NCBI GenBank assembly: GCA_020161355.1
Contig: JAIUOF010000002.1
Span: 372,001-436,000 of the forward strand
DNA: 64,000 nt
Reading direction: 5' to 3'
Source: Bacteroidota bacterium
GTDB taxonomy: Bacteria; Bacteroidota; Bacteroidia; Cytophagales; Spirosomataceae
Shown here: piece by piece, positions 36,045 through 44,254 of the stretch
How positions within the stretch are numbered: position 1 is the stretch's first letter
Layout: each line of letters begins with the position of its first letter
Made by a program: the position numbers and the translations under genes
Notes under the pieces: model-generated
The model's database searches: none
The model's input: the letters and a program-made list of their open reading frames with translations, nothing else
Told to the model about the DNA's origin: nothing

Positions 36045-38327
36045 ATGTACAAGACTATCATCCTGATATTTTTATTTTTAAATATACAAAATTATTCTTT
36101 TTCCCAAAATGGCCAGAACATAAGATTGAGCCTTAAAGACCAACTCACCAATGCACCTTTGTCTGGTGCAACTGTCAAAATCGCGAAATATAATTTGAAT
36201 ATGAACGCTGATGATGGTGGAAAAGCAATATTTAAAAATGTGCCTTTGGGAAGGCTGGAATTGGAAATATCATCGGTAGGTTACGAAAAAGTTTTAGTAA
36301 AAGAATTGCTACTGGAGTCTTCCAAAGAGCTAATGTTAGACCTGAGTTTGATGCCATCTTCTACAAATTTGAGCCCAATTACAGTAAAATCTACTTCCAC
36401 AAATGTATCACAAGCACTTACAGGAATCACCCCGCTTTCTATGGAGCAAGTGATGCGTTTTCCTGCAACATTTTTTGATCCAGCCAGACTGGCTTTTTCT
36501 TTGGCAGGTGTCGCCAATAACAATGACCAGGCCAACGGAATGTCGGTTAGAGGAAATACTCCCGATGCCCTACAATGGAGACTGGAAGGGGTAGAAATCG
36601 TAAACCCCAACCATTTCAGCAATGCGGGTACTTATTCTGACCAACCCACACAGTCAGGAGGTGGCACCAATATTTTATCTTCACAGATGCTTGGCAATAT
36701 GAATTTCCTGAGCGGGTCGTTCCCCGCCGATTATTCCAATAGCCTCGGAGGTGTGATGGACATGTATTTTAGGGAAGGAAATGCCACAAAATATCAGCAT
36801 ACCGCCCAGATAGGTCTGGTCGGAATTGACTTAAGTTCTGAAGGCCCGATCAATAAAACCAAAGGAAGCAGCTACCTTTTTAATTATCGTTATTCTTTCA
36901 CCGGACTTTTGGTGGCCATGGGTATGGATTTTGGTGGTGAAAAAATGAAGTTTCAGGATATAGCGGCAAATTTTTATTTCCCAACCAAAAAAGCCGGTGC
37001 ATTTTCATTTTTCCTGATGGGTGGAAATTCCTCAAATATTTTCGCACCTCCTTCTGACAAAACCCTTTGGGAATCTGAAAAAGATTTTAACAATATAGAT
37101 TTTTTTAGCCGAATGGGGTTAGTTGGAATGAAGCATAAAATTTCATTTGGGAAGAGATGGTATTTACAGACTGTTTTGGCCAATTCTGGACTGGAAAATC
37201 TCCGAAGCCAATACACCACTGACCCATCAAGTAATCTTAGCTATCGCTACCATGCACGTAATGTAGTCGGATTGAACAGTACACTTACAGGAAAATTAAA
37301 TAAAACTTTTACTTTTAAGACTGGGCTGAATTTGAATCATTTTTTCAATGAATTTAATCAGTCAAATTCAGACAATGTCTTCGTTGCATTTGATGAATTT
37401 CTGATATCACCTTTTGTAAAAATTTTGAATTCTGAAAAGAATAAATTCTCCTATAATATTGGACTCACATTCCCCGTATATAATGGAGGACAGTACACTT
37501 TTGTTGAGCCGAGATTGGGGATGGCTTATGAAATTACTCAAAAATTCACCATTAAAAGTTCGTACGGACTGCATAGTTTTCAACCCAACTCACGCCTTGC
37601 TTTTACACTTCCGTTTAAGCCTCAACGTGCCCACCATTTTGCAGTAGGTTACAGCTATAATCCGAGCTTGAATGACGAATTTTTTGGCGAAATATTTTAC
37701 CAAAGAATATTCAATACCCCCCAATTCACAAGCCTGTATGTTTCGGTACTCAACGGAAGCGACTTTTGGGGCTATACCCTTAACCCCACTCCTGATGGTA
37801 AATCAACGCAGGGAATTAACCAGGGAATTGAACTAAACTATCGTCGCCACCTTACCAAAGGCCTTTTTGCTTTGGTTAATACTACTTTTTATAAGTCAGA
37901 ATTTAAGGCTTACGATGGAAAATACTATGAAACCAGATTTTCAGGAAGACATATTTTCAATCTTACTTTTGGTAAAGAGTGGGAAAAGAGAAATGGAAAA
38001 ATCATAGGAGTGAATACCCGTATTGCCTGGCTGGGTGGTTTCCGGGACTATAATATTGATGTGGAGCAATCAAAATCTCAGGGATTTACGGTTTATGATT
38101 TTTCAAAACCGCTTGAAGTAAAAAACACCGATTATTTTCGTCCCGATTTGAGGGTTTATTTCAAAAAATCAAAGAAAAACAGATCCCGAATGATCTCTGT
38201 GGATATTCAGAATTTTGTAAATCAGAAAAACCTGGCTTACAATTATTACGATTCTTACCTCAAAGAAACCGTCACAAAATACCAATTGGGGATGATTCCG
38301 ATGCTTAATTACAGGTGGGAGTTTTAA
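36045..38327 (+). CDS. TonB-dependent receptor with carboxypeptidase-like regulatory domain
   Basis: The start at 36045 gives the signal peptide MYKTIILIFLFLNIQNYSFSQ. A longer frame from a TTG at 35964 would overlap the divergent helicase promoter and is rejected. The 760-residue protein has an N-terminal CarboxypepD_reg-like domain (about 25-105, with LSGATVKIAKYN and VGYEKVLVKEL), then a plug domain with VRGNTPDALQWRLEGVEIVNP and SFPADYSNSLGGVMDMYFR, then a barrel ending in NYRWEF. It imports an unknown siderophore, sugar or metal complex across the outer membrane using TonB. No specific partner (SusD, lipoprotein) is adjacent. A bidirectional terminator follows. Confidence 0.93.
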   Translation: MYKTIILIFLFLNIQNYSFSQNGQNIRLSLKDQLTNAPLSGATVKIAKYNLNMNADDGGKAIFKNVPLGRLELEISSVGYEKVLVKELLLESSKELMLDLSLMPSSTNLSPITVKSTSTNVSQALTGITPLSMEQVMRFPATFFDPARLAFSLAGVANNNDQANGMSVRGNTPDALQWRLEGVEIVNPNHFSNAGTYSDQPTQSGGGTNILSSQMLGNMNFLSGSFPADYSNSLGGVMDMYFREGNATKYQHTAQIGLVGIDLSSEGPINKTKGSSYLFNYRYSFTGLLVAMGMDFGGEKMKFQDIAANFYFPTKKAGAFSFFLMGGNSSNIFAPPSDKTLWESEKDFNNIDFFSRMGLVGMKHKISFGKRWYLQTVLANSGLENLRSQYTTDPSSNLSYRYHARNVVGLNSTLTGKLNKTFTFKTGLNLNHFFNEFNQSNSDNVFVAFDEFLISPFVKILNSEKNKFSYNIGLTFPVYNGGQYTFVEPRLGMAYEITQKFTIKSSYGLHSFQPNSRLAFTLPFKPQRAHHFAVGYSYNPSLNDEFFGEIFYQRIFNTPQFTSLYVSVLNGSDFWGYTLNPTPDGKSTQGINQGIELNYRRHLTKGLFALVNTTFYKSEFKAYDGKYYETRFSGRHIFNLTFGKEWEKRNGKIIGVNTRIAWLGGFRDYNIDVEQSKSQGFTVYDFSKPLEVKNTDYFRPDLRVYFKKSKKNRSRMISVDIQNFVNQKNLAYNYYDSYLKETVTKYQLGMIPMLNYRWEF

Positions 38328-38330
38328 ATA

Positions 38331-38368
38331 AAAAAAGAGGTTGCCGAATGAAAGCAACCTCTTTTTTT
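38331..38368. terminator. Bidirectional terminator between convergent genes
   Basis: Perfect 14-bp stem AAAAAAGAGGTTGC (38331-38344) / GCAACCTCTTTTTT (38354-38367), 9-nt loop. A and T tracts on both sides serve the TonB receptor (plus) and the DUF3471-like gene (minus). Confidence 0.92.
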
Positions 38369-38382
38369 GAGATAAAGTAAAC

Positions 38383-38967
38383 TTACTTTTTCTCTCCATT
38401 TAATTCCATGTCCTGAATTTGCAGCAATACTTTTACGATTTTTCCCGCGGCATCTCTGGAAAAAGTTGCTTTGCCATCATATCCCACTACGGTATATTCA
38501 TCTTTTTTGTCAGTGGCCTTCAGGAATGCACTCCCTTGTTCGGTATCTCCAAACAATTGACCGTCTTTGATAGTAATTTTCAAATCATAAACAGGGCTAT
38601 CAGAAGGAAATTTATATACTCCTGCGTATTCTGAGAGTGGATCTGCTTCAAGCGTTCCGCTGAACTCCTGCCCCATTGCTTTTACAATGAGTTTTATTAC
38701 TTTTTGATTTTGATCTCTTAAAAACACCATCGAGGCATCGTGGTTTGGTTCCCTGTACTGATCTTTCAGGTCTGTACCCGAAATCTCCCCTTTACCAACA
38801 TTTTCAGCTTCCGCCATCAATTTTCCATCTTCAACTGATATTATGACAAACCCAAATGGGGCCCCGTCAAAAATATATTTTCCTGCATAATCGTTGAGAT
38901 TTACATTTTGTCCATAAGCTGACACCATCAAGACGAAGGCGGCAACAAAAAACTGTAGTTTTTTCAT
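38383..38967 (-). CDS. Secreted protein of two DUF3471-like repeats
   Basis: A 194-residue protein with a signal peptide (MKKLQFFVAAFVLMVSAYGQ). The mature part consists of two similar halves: residues ~24-105, starting LNDYAGKYIFDGAP, and ~110-192, starting LSEYAGVYKFPSDSP. Each has a GK/GQL-turn-E pattern and a terminal KVI/KVLLxxxGxEF-like strand. The YAGxY start is typical of DUF3471-type beta domains, often found attached to serine hydrolases; here they stand alone. The function is unknown, and export to the periplasm is likely. Confidence 0.78.
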   Translation of the reverse strand: MKKLQFFVAAFVLMVSAYGQNVNLNDYAGKYIFDGAPFGFVIISVEDGKLMAEAENVGKGEISGTDLKDQYREPNHDASMVFLRDQNQKVIKLIVKAMGQEFSGTLEADPLSEYAGVYKFPSDSPVYDLKITIKDGQLFGDTEQGSAFLKATDKKDEYTVVGYDGKATFSRDAAGKIVKVLLQIQDMELNGEKK

Positions 38968-39101
38968 CTATTTAAGGTTAAAAATTTTAGTAAAATTAGA
39001 TAAATTATCCAATTTTCAATTTTATGATTCAATTTAAAATTTGATTTTTCGAGGTATAAAACTAAATGAATTAAATTGCAGACAAAAAACGTAAAATTTT
39101 T

Positions 39102-40061
39102 ATGGCGAAAGTCCTTGAGCATCTAGCTAAAGCTGATGAAAAACCAATTTTCTCAATCGAAATTATTCCTCCGGCAAAAGGTGGAAAAATCGACGAATTA
39201 CTGGCAGACATTGAGCCCATGATGGAACTTAAGCCACCCTTTATTGATGTTACTTTTCACAGAGAAGAATATATTTCAGTGGCTGGGCCAGATGGCAGTT
39301 TGAAGGAAATTAAAACCCGGAAACGGCCTGGTACGGTAGGTTTATGCTCCGCCATAATGCATAAATTCAAAATTGACCCCGTACCCCATGTTTTGTGTGG
39401 TGGTACAACCAAAGAAGAAACAGAGGACCTGCTGATAGATTTAAATTACTTAGGTATCAAAAATGTGATGGCTTTGAGAGGCGACCACGCCAAGCCGTTT
39501 AACTCTTTTAAACCATTTAAAGATGGTCATGCCTATGCCAACGAACTGATTGGTCAAATTAAAGACATGAACAATGGAAAATATCTTCATGAGGACTCAG
39601 AGTATCTTTCTAAAAGTGATTTTTGTATAGGTGCAGCAGCATATCCTGAAAAACACTTTGAAGCAGAAAATGCAGAAATTGATTTCCAGAATCTCAAAAA
39701 TAAGGTGGATGCCGGAGCTGAATATCTGGTAACTCAGATGTTTTTTGATAATCAGAAATATTTTGATTTTGTAAAGAAATGCAGGGCTCATGACATTAAT
39801 GTACCCATTATTCCAGGTTTAAAAATCCTTTCAACAAAAAAACAACTGGATATTTTACCCAAAATATTCTTTCTTGATATGCCTGAAGACTTTAAAAAGA
39901 TGGTGCAAGAGGCAAAAGATGATAAAGCTGCCAGGCAGATTGGAATCGAATGGGCCATAGAGCAGTGTAAACAGTTGATACAATTTCGTGTGCCAGCTTT
40001 GCATTTTTACACTATGAGCAAGTCAACCACCACAATGGCGGTTGCTAAGGCAGTGTTTTAA
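39102..40061 (+). CDS. metF: Methylenetetrahydrofolate reductase
   Basis: A 319-residue FAD-dependent reductase converting 5,10-methylene-THF to 5-methyl-THF for methionine synthesis. Family blocks include FSIEIIPP at the start (Glu in the first strand), VTFHREEY, HVLCGGTTKEETEDLL, NVMALRGDHAK, GAAAYPEKH and QMFFDNQKYFDFV. Its C-terminal region has VPALHFYTMSKS. Length fits the family. It stands alone with no methionine-pathway neighbour in view. Confidence 0.97.
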   Translation: MAKVLEHLAKADEKPIFSIEIIPPAKGGKIDELLADIEPMMELKPPFIDVTFHREEYISVAGPDGSLKEIKTRKRPGTVGLCSAIMHKFKIDPVPHVLCGGTTKEETEDLLIDLNYLGIKNVMALRGDHAKPFNSFKPFKDGHAYANELIGQIKDMNNGKYLHEDSEYLSKSDFCIGAAAYPEKHFEAENAEIDFQNLKNKVDAGAEYLVTQMFFDNQKYFDFVKKCRAHDINVPIIPGLKILSTKKQLDILPKIFFLDMPEDFKKMVQEAKDDKAARQIGIEWAIEQCKQLIQFRVPALHFYTMSKSTTTMAVAKAVF

Positions 40062-40081
40062 TTTGAAGTCCAAAATATTTC

Positions 40082-40276
40082 CTAAATAGAAATACCGGCA
40101 TGCTTAAGAATTGCTAAAAATGTTCCCTTCTTTAAGTCTTTGTTGCCATGAACAGGAACTATTACTGTTTTATTGTTATCTGAATTGTAATATACCTGAT
40201 GTGACCCTTTTACCCTTTTAAAAACAAATCCATTTAGCTTCAGTATTTCTATCAAGTATTTCGGAGAAAGGTTCAT
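40082..40276 (-). CDS. hicA: HicA-family mRNA interferase toxin
   Basis: A 64-residue dsRBD-like toxin. The fold signature is KYLIEILKLNGFVFKRVKGSHQVYY with the catalytic His26 in GSHQ, followed by VPVHGNKDLKKGTFLAILKHAGI. HicA cleaves mRNA on and off the ribosome until neutralised by HicB. It overlaps the upstream hicB gene by 4 bases, so the antitoxin is made first. Confidence 0.93.
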   Translation of the reverse strand: MNLSPKYLIEILKLNGFVFKRVKGSHQVYYNSDNNKTVIVPVHGNKDLKKGTFLAILKHAGISI

Positions 40277-40500
40277 GCTAATGCAAGATTCAATGAATAT
40301 TCGAATGTATTGGTATCATCAGGAATCATTTCACCTCTGTCTTTTAATTCTTCAATATAGACTTCAATTGCCTCTTTAGCCATAATAATTGCATCATCGA
40401 GATCTTCGCCCTGAGTAATACATCCTGGCAATGAAGGTACAATTACAGTAAAACCTCCCTCTTCGGCTTTTTGTAAAAGGATTTTAAAATTATAATTCAT
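40273..40500 (-). CDS. hicB: HicB-family antitoxin
   Basis: A 75-residue protein from the ATG at 40500. A longer frame would begin with TTG at 40521 but the -7 box lies there, so the ATG is preferred. The RNase-H-like HicB fold is visible in YNFKILLQKAEEGGFTVIVP, then SLPGCITQGEDLDDAIIMAKEAIEVYIEEL. There is no evident C-terminal DNA-binding domain, so autoregulation may need HicA-HicB complex contacts or is weak. It overlaps hicA by 4 bases. Confidence 0.9.
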   Translation of the reverse strand: MNYNFKILLQKAEEGGFTVIVPSLPGCITQGEDLDDAIIMAKEAIEVYIEELKDRGEMIPDDTNTFEYSLNLALA

Positions 40501-40518
40501 AAATCCAATAATTTTTTT

Positions 40519-40553
40519 CAAATTTAAACAAAAAAGAAAAATATAACACCAAA
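40519..40553 (-). promoter_or_regulatory. Candidate hicBA promoter
   Basis: TAAATTTG (40526-40519) is an exact -7 match, 19 bases before the hicB ATG. TTTG at 40553-40550 could be the -33 box, with 23-base spacing. Confidence 0.55.
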
Positions 40554-40576
40554 TTTACTTTTTTGAAAATATTCAC

Positions 40577-40606
40577 AAAAAAAGGCTCCCAAACCGGAAG
40601 CCTTTT
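40577..40606 (-). terminator. Terminator of the FKBP gene
   Basis: Stem AAAAGGCT (40580-40587) / AGCCTTTT (40599-40606). The minus strand continues into a T run. It separates the FKBP gene from hicBA. Confidence 0.85.
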
Positions 40607-40626
40607 ATAAAAGAATTAGCAAAATA

Positions 40627-41085
40627 TCATTTTACATCTTCATAATCAACGATAATCTCACCAGCAGGAGTAATCGAAACTAATTCAAGGTCAAAATTCA
40701 ATTCCTGACCTGCAAGCGGATGATTGGCATCCAATATTACGTGTGAATCGTGTACTTCCCTGATAATTACTGGTACAGCTCTTTGACCATCATGCATATT
40801 TAACGTTTCGCCAACAGTCAGTGGAATTTCTGACGGAATATCGGCTCTGTCAAATTTAAAAATCGCTTGTTCATTAGCAGGTCCATAAGATTCTTCTACT
40901 GAAAGATGAATTGATTTTTTTTCTCCAACCGCCATTCCAAGTACGCCATTGTCAAATCCGGAAATTACCATTCCGCTGCCAACCTCAAATTCAAGTGGCT
41001 CACGCCCTTCAGAAGAATCAAATACTGTTCCGTCATTTAAAGTGCCTTTATAGTGCAGGCTCACTGTATCTCCGGTTTTTACCAT
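40627..41085 (-). CDS. SlyD-like FKBP peptidyl-prolyl isomerase
   Basis: The start at 41085 (MVKTGDTVSLHYKG) avoids overlap with proS; an upstream frame to 41154 runs into proS and adds 23 unlikely residues. The 152-residue protein has the FKBP half-domains, with GTVFDSSEGREPLEFEVGSG and the insert-in-flap lobe (about 70-125), then NHPLAGQELNFDLELVSI. This is the SlyD arrangement, without the C-terminal His/Cys tail. It catalyses proline isomerisation and acts as a chaperone. It lies 11 bases after proS and is probably co-transcribed with it. Confidence 0.9.
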   Translation of the reverse strand: MVKTGDTVSLHYKGTLNDGTVFDSSEGREPLEFEVGSGMVISGFDNGVLGMAVGEKKSIHLSVEESYGPANEQAIFKFDRADIPSEIPLTVGETLNMHDGQRAVPVIIREVHDSHVILDANHPLAGQELNFDLELVSITPAGEIIVDYEDVK

Positions 41086-41096
41086 TTTATTATTTT

Positions 41097-42569
41097 TTAA
41101 TATGATCTTGCAAAAATTACTCTCCTTGAAGATGGTTTTCCTGAAAACACACAAACTCCTTCCTCTTCCTTACTATCGAATGGAATACACCTGATGGTTG
41201 CTTTGGTGAGATCTTTAATTTTCTCCTCGGTTTCAGAAGTCCCATCCCAATGAGCAAGTAGAAATCCGCCTTCTTCGATTTTAACAAGAAATTCATCCCA
41301 GGAATTCACTTCATGCGTATTGTTTTTCCTGAAATCAATCGCTTTGTCATAAATGTTACATTGGATTTTTTCCAAAAGATCAGAAATGTATTCTTCTACC
41401 CCATCAAGCGACACACTTTCTTTGGTCAGCGTATCTCTGCGGGCGATTTCAACCACATTATTTTCCAGGTCTCTCATACCTATAGCCATTCTCACGGGCA
41501 CGCCTTTAAGCTCATATTCTGCAAATTTCCAGCCTGGCCTTGCCTGATCATCATCGTCAAATTTTACACTGATTCCTTTAGCTTTCAAATTCTTAAGAAT
41601 TGGCTTCACTTTTTCCGAAATCACTTCCAGCTGTTCTTCTCCTTTGTAAATAGGAACTATCACAACTTGTATTGGAGCCAGTTTGGGAGGTAATACCAGC
41701 CCAAGGTCATCAGAATGTGCCATAATCAATGCCCCCATCAATCGGGTACTTACTCCCCATGAGGTGCCCCAAACATACTCCAGATTTCCGGATTTATCCT
41801 GAAATTTTACATCAAAAGCTTTAGCAAAATTTTGGCCAAGAAAATGAGAAGTACCTGCTTGTAAGGCCTTTCCATCCTGCATCATCGCTTCGATACAAAG
41901 GGTGTCTTCAGCACCTGCAAAACGCTCGTTAGCTGTTTTACTTCCTTTGATCACAGGCACTGCCATCCATTCTTCTGCAAATTTGGCATAAATATCCAAC
42001 ATCTGGCTGGTCTCTTCTTCTGCTTCCTTTCTGGTTGCATGAGCGGTATGACCTTCCTGCCATAGAAACTCTGCTGTCCGAAGAAAAATCCTGGTCCTCA
42101 TTTCCCATCTGACCACATTTGCCCACTGATTAATCAGTATTGGCAGGTCGCGGTGTGATTGCACCCAGGTTTTATAAGTATTCCATATAACTGTTTCGGA
42201 AGTTGGCCTAACGATAAGCTCTTCTTCAAGTTTTGCTTCGGGATCCACAATCACTCCTTTTCCATCAGGGTCATTTTTTAGACGATAATGCGTGACCACT
42301 GCACATTCTTTTGCAAAACCTTCTACATGAGAAGCTTCTTTTGATAAAAATGATTTTGGGATAAACAGAGGAAAATAGGCATTGGTGTGACCGGTTTCTT
42401 TAAACATATCATCAAGAGCCCTCTGCATTTTTTCCCAAATGGAAAAACCGTAAGGTTTAATTACCATGCATCCTCTGACAGCAGAATTCTCTGCTAGGTC
42501 AGCCTTTTTTACCAATTCATTATACCATTCCGAATAATTCTCGCTACGTTTTGGAAGTCCTTTTGACAT
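41097..42569 (-). CDS. proS: Prolyl-tRNA synthetase (editing-domain-less type)
   Basis: A 490-residue class II aminoacyl-tRNA synthetase. Class II motifs are seen in [19 protein letters not shown], then the motif-2 region [33 protein letters not shown] and a C-terminal anticodon-binding domain. The short ~490 length, and the lack of the ~180-residue INS editing insert, places it in the eukaryote/archaeal-like ProS type found in many Bacteroidota. It charges tRNA-Pro. A -7-like box on the minus strand lies ~95 bases upstream. Confidence 0.96.
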   Translation of the reverse strand: MSKGLPKRSENYSEWYNELVKKADLAENSAVRGCMVIKPYGFSIWEKMQRALDDMFKETGHTNAYFPLFIPKSFLSKEASHVEGFAKECAVVTHYRLKNDPDGKGVIVDPEAKLEEELIVRPTSETVIWNTYKTWVQSHRDLPILINQWANVVRWEMRTRIFLRTAEFLWQEGHTAHATRKEAEEETSQMLDIYAKFAEEWMAVPVIKGSKTANERFAGAEDTLCIEAMMQDGKALQAGTSHFLGQNFAKAFDVKFQDKSGNLEYVWGTSWGVSTRLMGALIMAHSDDLGLVLPPKLAPIQVVIVPIYKGEEQLEVISEKVKPILKNLKAKGISVKFDDDDQARPGWKFAEYELKGVPVRMAIGMRDLENNVVEIARRDTLTKESVSLDGVEEYISDLLEKIQCNIYDKAIDFRKNNTHEVNSWDEFLVKIEEGGFLLAHWDGTSETEEKIKDLTKATIRCIPFDSKEEEGVCVFSGKPSSRRVIFARSY

Positions 42570-42663
42570 TTCTTTTTTATTTTTACACTTATCACAGGAT
42601 AAATTGAAATATTCTGCGAATCCTTTTTGTTAAATATTTTGTTAATGCATATGAATGTGATTG

Positions 42664-42671
42664 CAAAGATA
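42664..42671 (-). promoter_or_regulatory. Candidate -7 element of proS/FKBP unit
   Basis: TATCTTTG on the minus strand matches TAnnTTTG. It implies a leader of ~85-90 bases for proS in which no regulatory structure was recognised. Confidence 0.45.
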
Positions 42672-42697
42672 GGTTTTAATATTATTTTTGTAATGAA

Positions 42698-42705
42698 TAA
42701 TTTTG
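42698..42705 (+). promoter_or_regulatory. Candidate -7 element of the low-complexity lipoprotein gene
   Basis: TAATTTTG fits TAnnTTTG on the plus strand, 97 bases before the ATG at 42802. It would give a long leader. Confidence 0.35.
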
Positions 42706-42801
42706 ATAACATTAACAAATTATTCACCAAAACAAGGCAACCTTCAAAAGTGTTTTGTCGTCTAAATAATAAAAGTTTGGTACATTAAATATTTAAATAA
42801 A

Positions 42802-44160
42802 ATGATGACTCTGAAAAATTCGGTATTAGCATTGGGAGCCGGCTTACTGTTGGCCTCGTGTACCAACAAATCGATCCCAACCCAAAGAGAATCAGATGAT
42901 ATGTATGCCACTTCGGCTGACGCTGCGGTATCACCTGTGGCTGTACTTCAAAAACAAAAACAACTCCCTCAAAATCCATCTCAAATTGATGTGTATGATG
43001 ATGAGTTTGATCCTATGCCTGAAAGCAATGCACAGGGCTCAGATGAATATTACAATGATGATTATTTAACTTCGAGAGATTATAAAAGAAGACCTTCTGA
43101 TAAACCCGGGTATTCCGATGGATATACTGACGGTTACAGTCAGGGATGGACCGATTACGCCTGGAGTCAACCATTGGGCTGGAATTCTCCTTTCAGCAGA
43201 TTTAATTATTCTCCTTTTGGATATAATTCATTCTACGGATTCGGCTCGGGTGTATACTTTTCCTACAGTCCATACTCTTCATGGAATAACTGGGGTGGTT
43301 ATTACAGCCCATGGATGAATAGTTATTATGGTGGTTTTTATGATCCATGGGGATATTCAGGCTTTAGTCCATGGGGTTACCGCTCGATGTACTATAATTC
43401 CTGGTATAGCCCCTGGAACAGCTGGGGATACAGTCCCTATGACAGTTGGGGTTATTACGGAAATAGTTATCACAGCCCATACTACAACTATCAATCTGTT
43501 TTAGCCAATAATGCCTATCAAAAAGGTACAAGAACATTTGGTACAAGAACTAGTGGAAGAAATACCTCAACATATAATGATAGATTTACCAATACCAGAA
43601 GACCTTCCGATAATGTTTCAAGTGGTCGTTCTTCAAATCCTGTTGTAGCCCGGAATTCCGGCAGTGCAAATTCTGGTAATACGCGGGTACTTTCAGACCG
43701 GAGAGGTGGTTCCTCAAGCAATGCCGGTACTTCTACTTATGATGGCTCAAAATCGAGAAGTTCGCAATCTTATGACCCAAGTGCAAGAAGAACCAGTACT
43801 TATGATTCATACAGTACTCAAAAGGCCACCAGAGCTAACGGCTACTCTTACTCGGGAAGTAACTCCGGCAGAAGTTACGGTGGAGAAAGAAGCAGCTCAT
43901 CGGGAAGTTTTGACAGATCGAGCAGCTCATACGGAAGTTCAAGATCTTCGAGCTATTCTTCAGGATCGTCTTCAAGAAGCTCAGATTATTCTTCCAGTAG
44001 CAGGAATTCGGGTTATTCTTCGGGTAGTAGCAGTTCTTCTTCAAGAGGAAGTTATTCATCTGGTTCTTCAGGTGGTGGATATTCATCAGGTGGTGGTAGC
44101 AGCAGAGGAAGCAGTAGTTCCTCATCATCAGGTGGTGGTAGCTCCAGAGGCCCAAGATAA
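42802..44160 (+). CDS. Low-complexity lipoprotein, aromatic-Gly-Ser-rich
   Basis: A 452-residue protein with a lipobox LLASC (Cys20). After an ordinary acidic region (to about 100) comes a Trp/Tyr/Gly/Ser/Pro segment (about 115-235) with repeated NSWYSPWNSWGYSPYDSW-like units. Residues 235-452 are Ser/Gly/Arg-rich with runs of S, SSSSRGS and GGGSSRG, ending SSRGPR. No catalytic domain is recognised. The sequence after Cys20 (TNKS) lacks the acidic surface-export signal of Bacteroidota lipoproteins, so the periplasmic face of the outer membrane is more likely. Codon-level repetition makes several false frames across it. A structural, adhesive or condensate-forming role is a guess only. Confidence 0.8.
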   Translation: MMTLKNSVLALGAGLLLASCTNKSIPTQRESDDMYATSADAAVSPVAVLQKQKQLPQNPSQIDVYDDEFDPMPESNAQGSDEYYNDDYLTSRDYKRRPSDKPGYSDGYTDGYSQGWTDYAWSQPLGWNSPFSRFNYSPFGYNSFYGFGSGVYFSYSPYSSWNNWGGYYSPWMNSYYGGFYDPWGYSGFSPWGYRSMYYNSWYSPWNSWGYSPYDSWGYYGNSYHSPYYNYQSVLANNAYQKGTRTFGTRTSGRNTSTYNDRFTNTRRPSDNVSSGRSSNPVVARNSGSANSGNTRVLSDRRGGSSSNAGTSTYDGSKSRSSQSYDPSARRTSTYDSYSTQKATRANGYSYSGSNSGRSYGGERSSSSGSFDRSSSSYGSSRSSSYSSGSSSRSSDYSSSSRNSGYSSGSSSSSSRGSYSSGSSGGGYSSGGGSSRGSSSSSSSGGGSSRGPR

Positions 44161-44188
44161 AAATCGAGTATTTTAAATTTTCATATTT

Positions 44189-44230
44189 TCCCCGCTGATT
44201 AACCCAATTGTTGTTGGCGGGGATTTTTTT
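44189..44230 (+). terminator. Terminator after the low-complexity lipoprotein gene
   Basis: Stem TCCCCGC (44189-44195) / GCGGGGA (44217-44223) with a 21-nt loop containing a small AAC/GTT sub-hairpin, then a T run to 44230. Confidence 0.8.
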
Positions 44231-44254
44231 ATCCAAAAATCAATTTTTTAGACA

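Noticed and set aside
43664..44236. Long overlapping frames on both strands in the low-complexity lipoprotein gene
   Set aside because: Produced by codon repetition of Ser/Gly-rich sequence; the lipobox-bearing frame is the coherent one.
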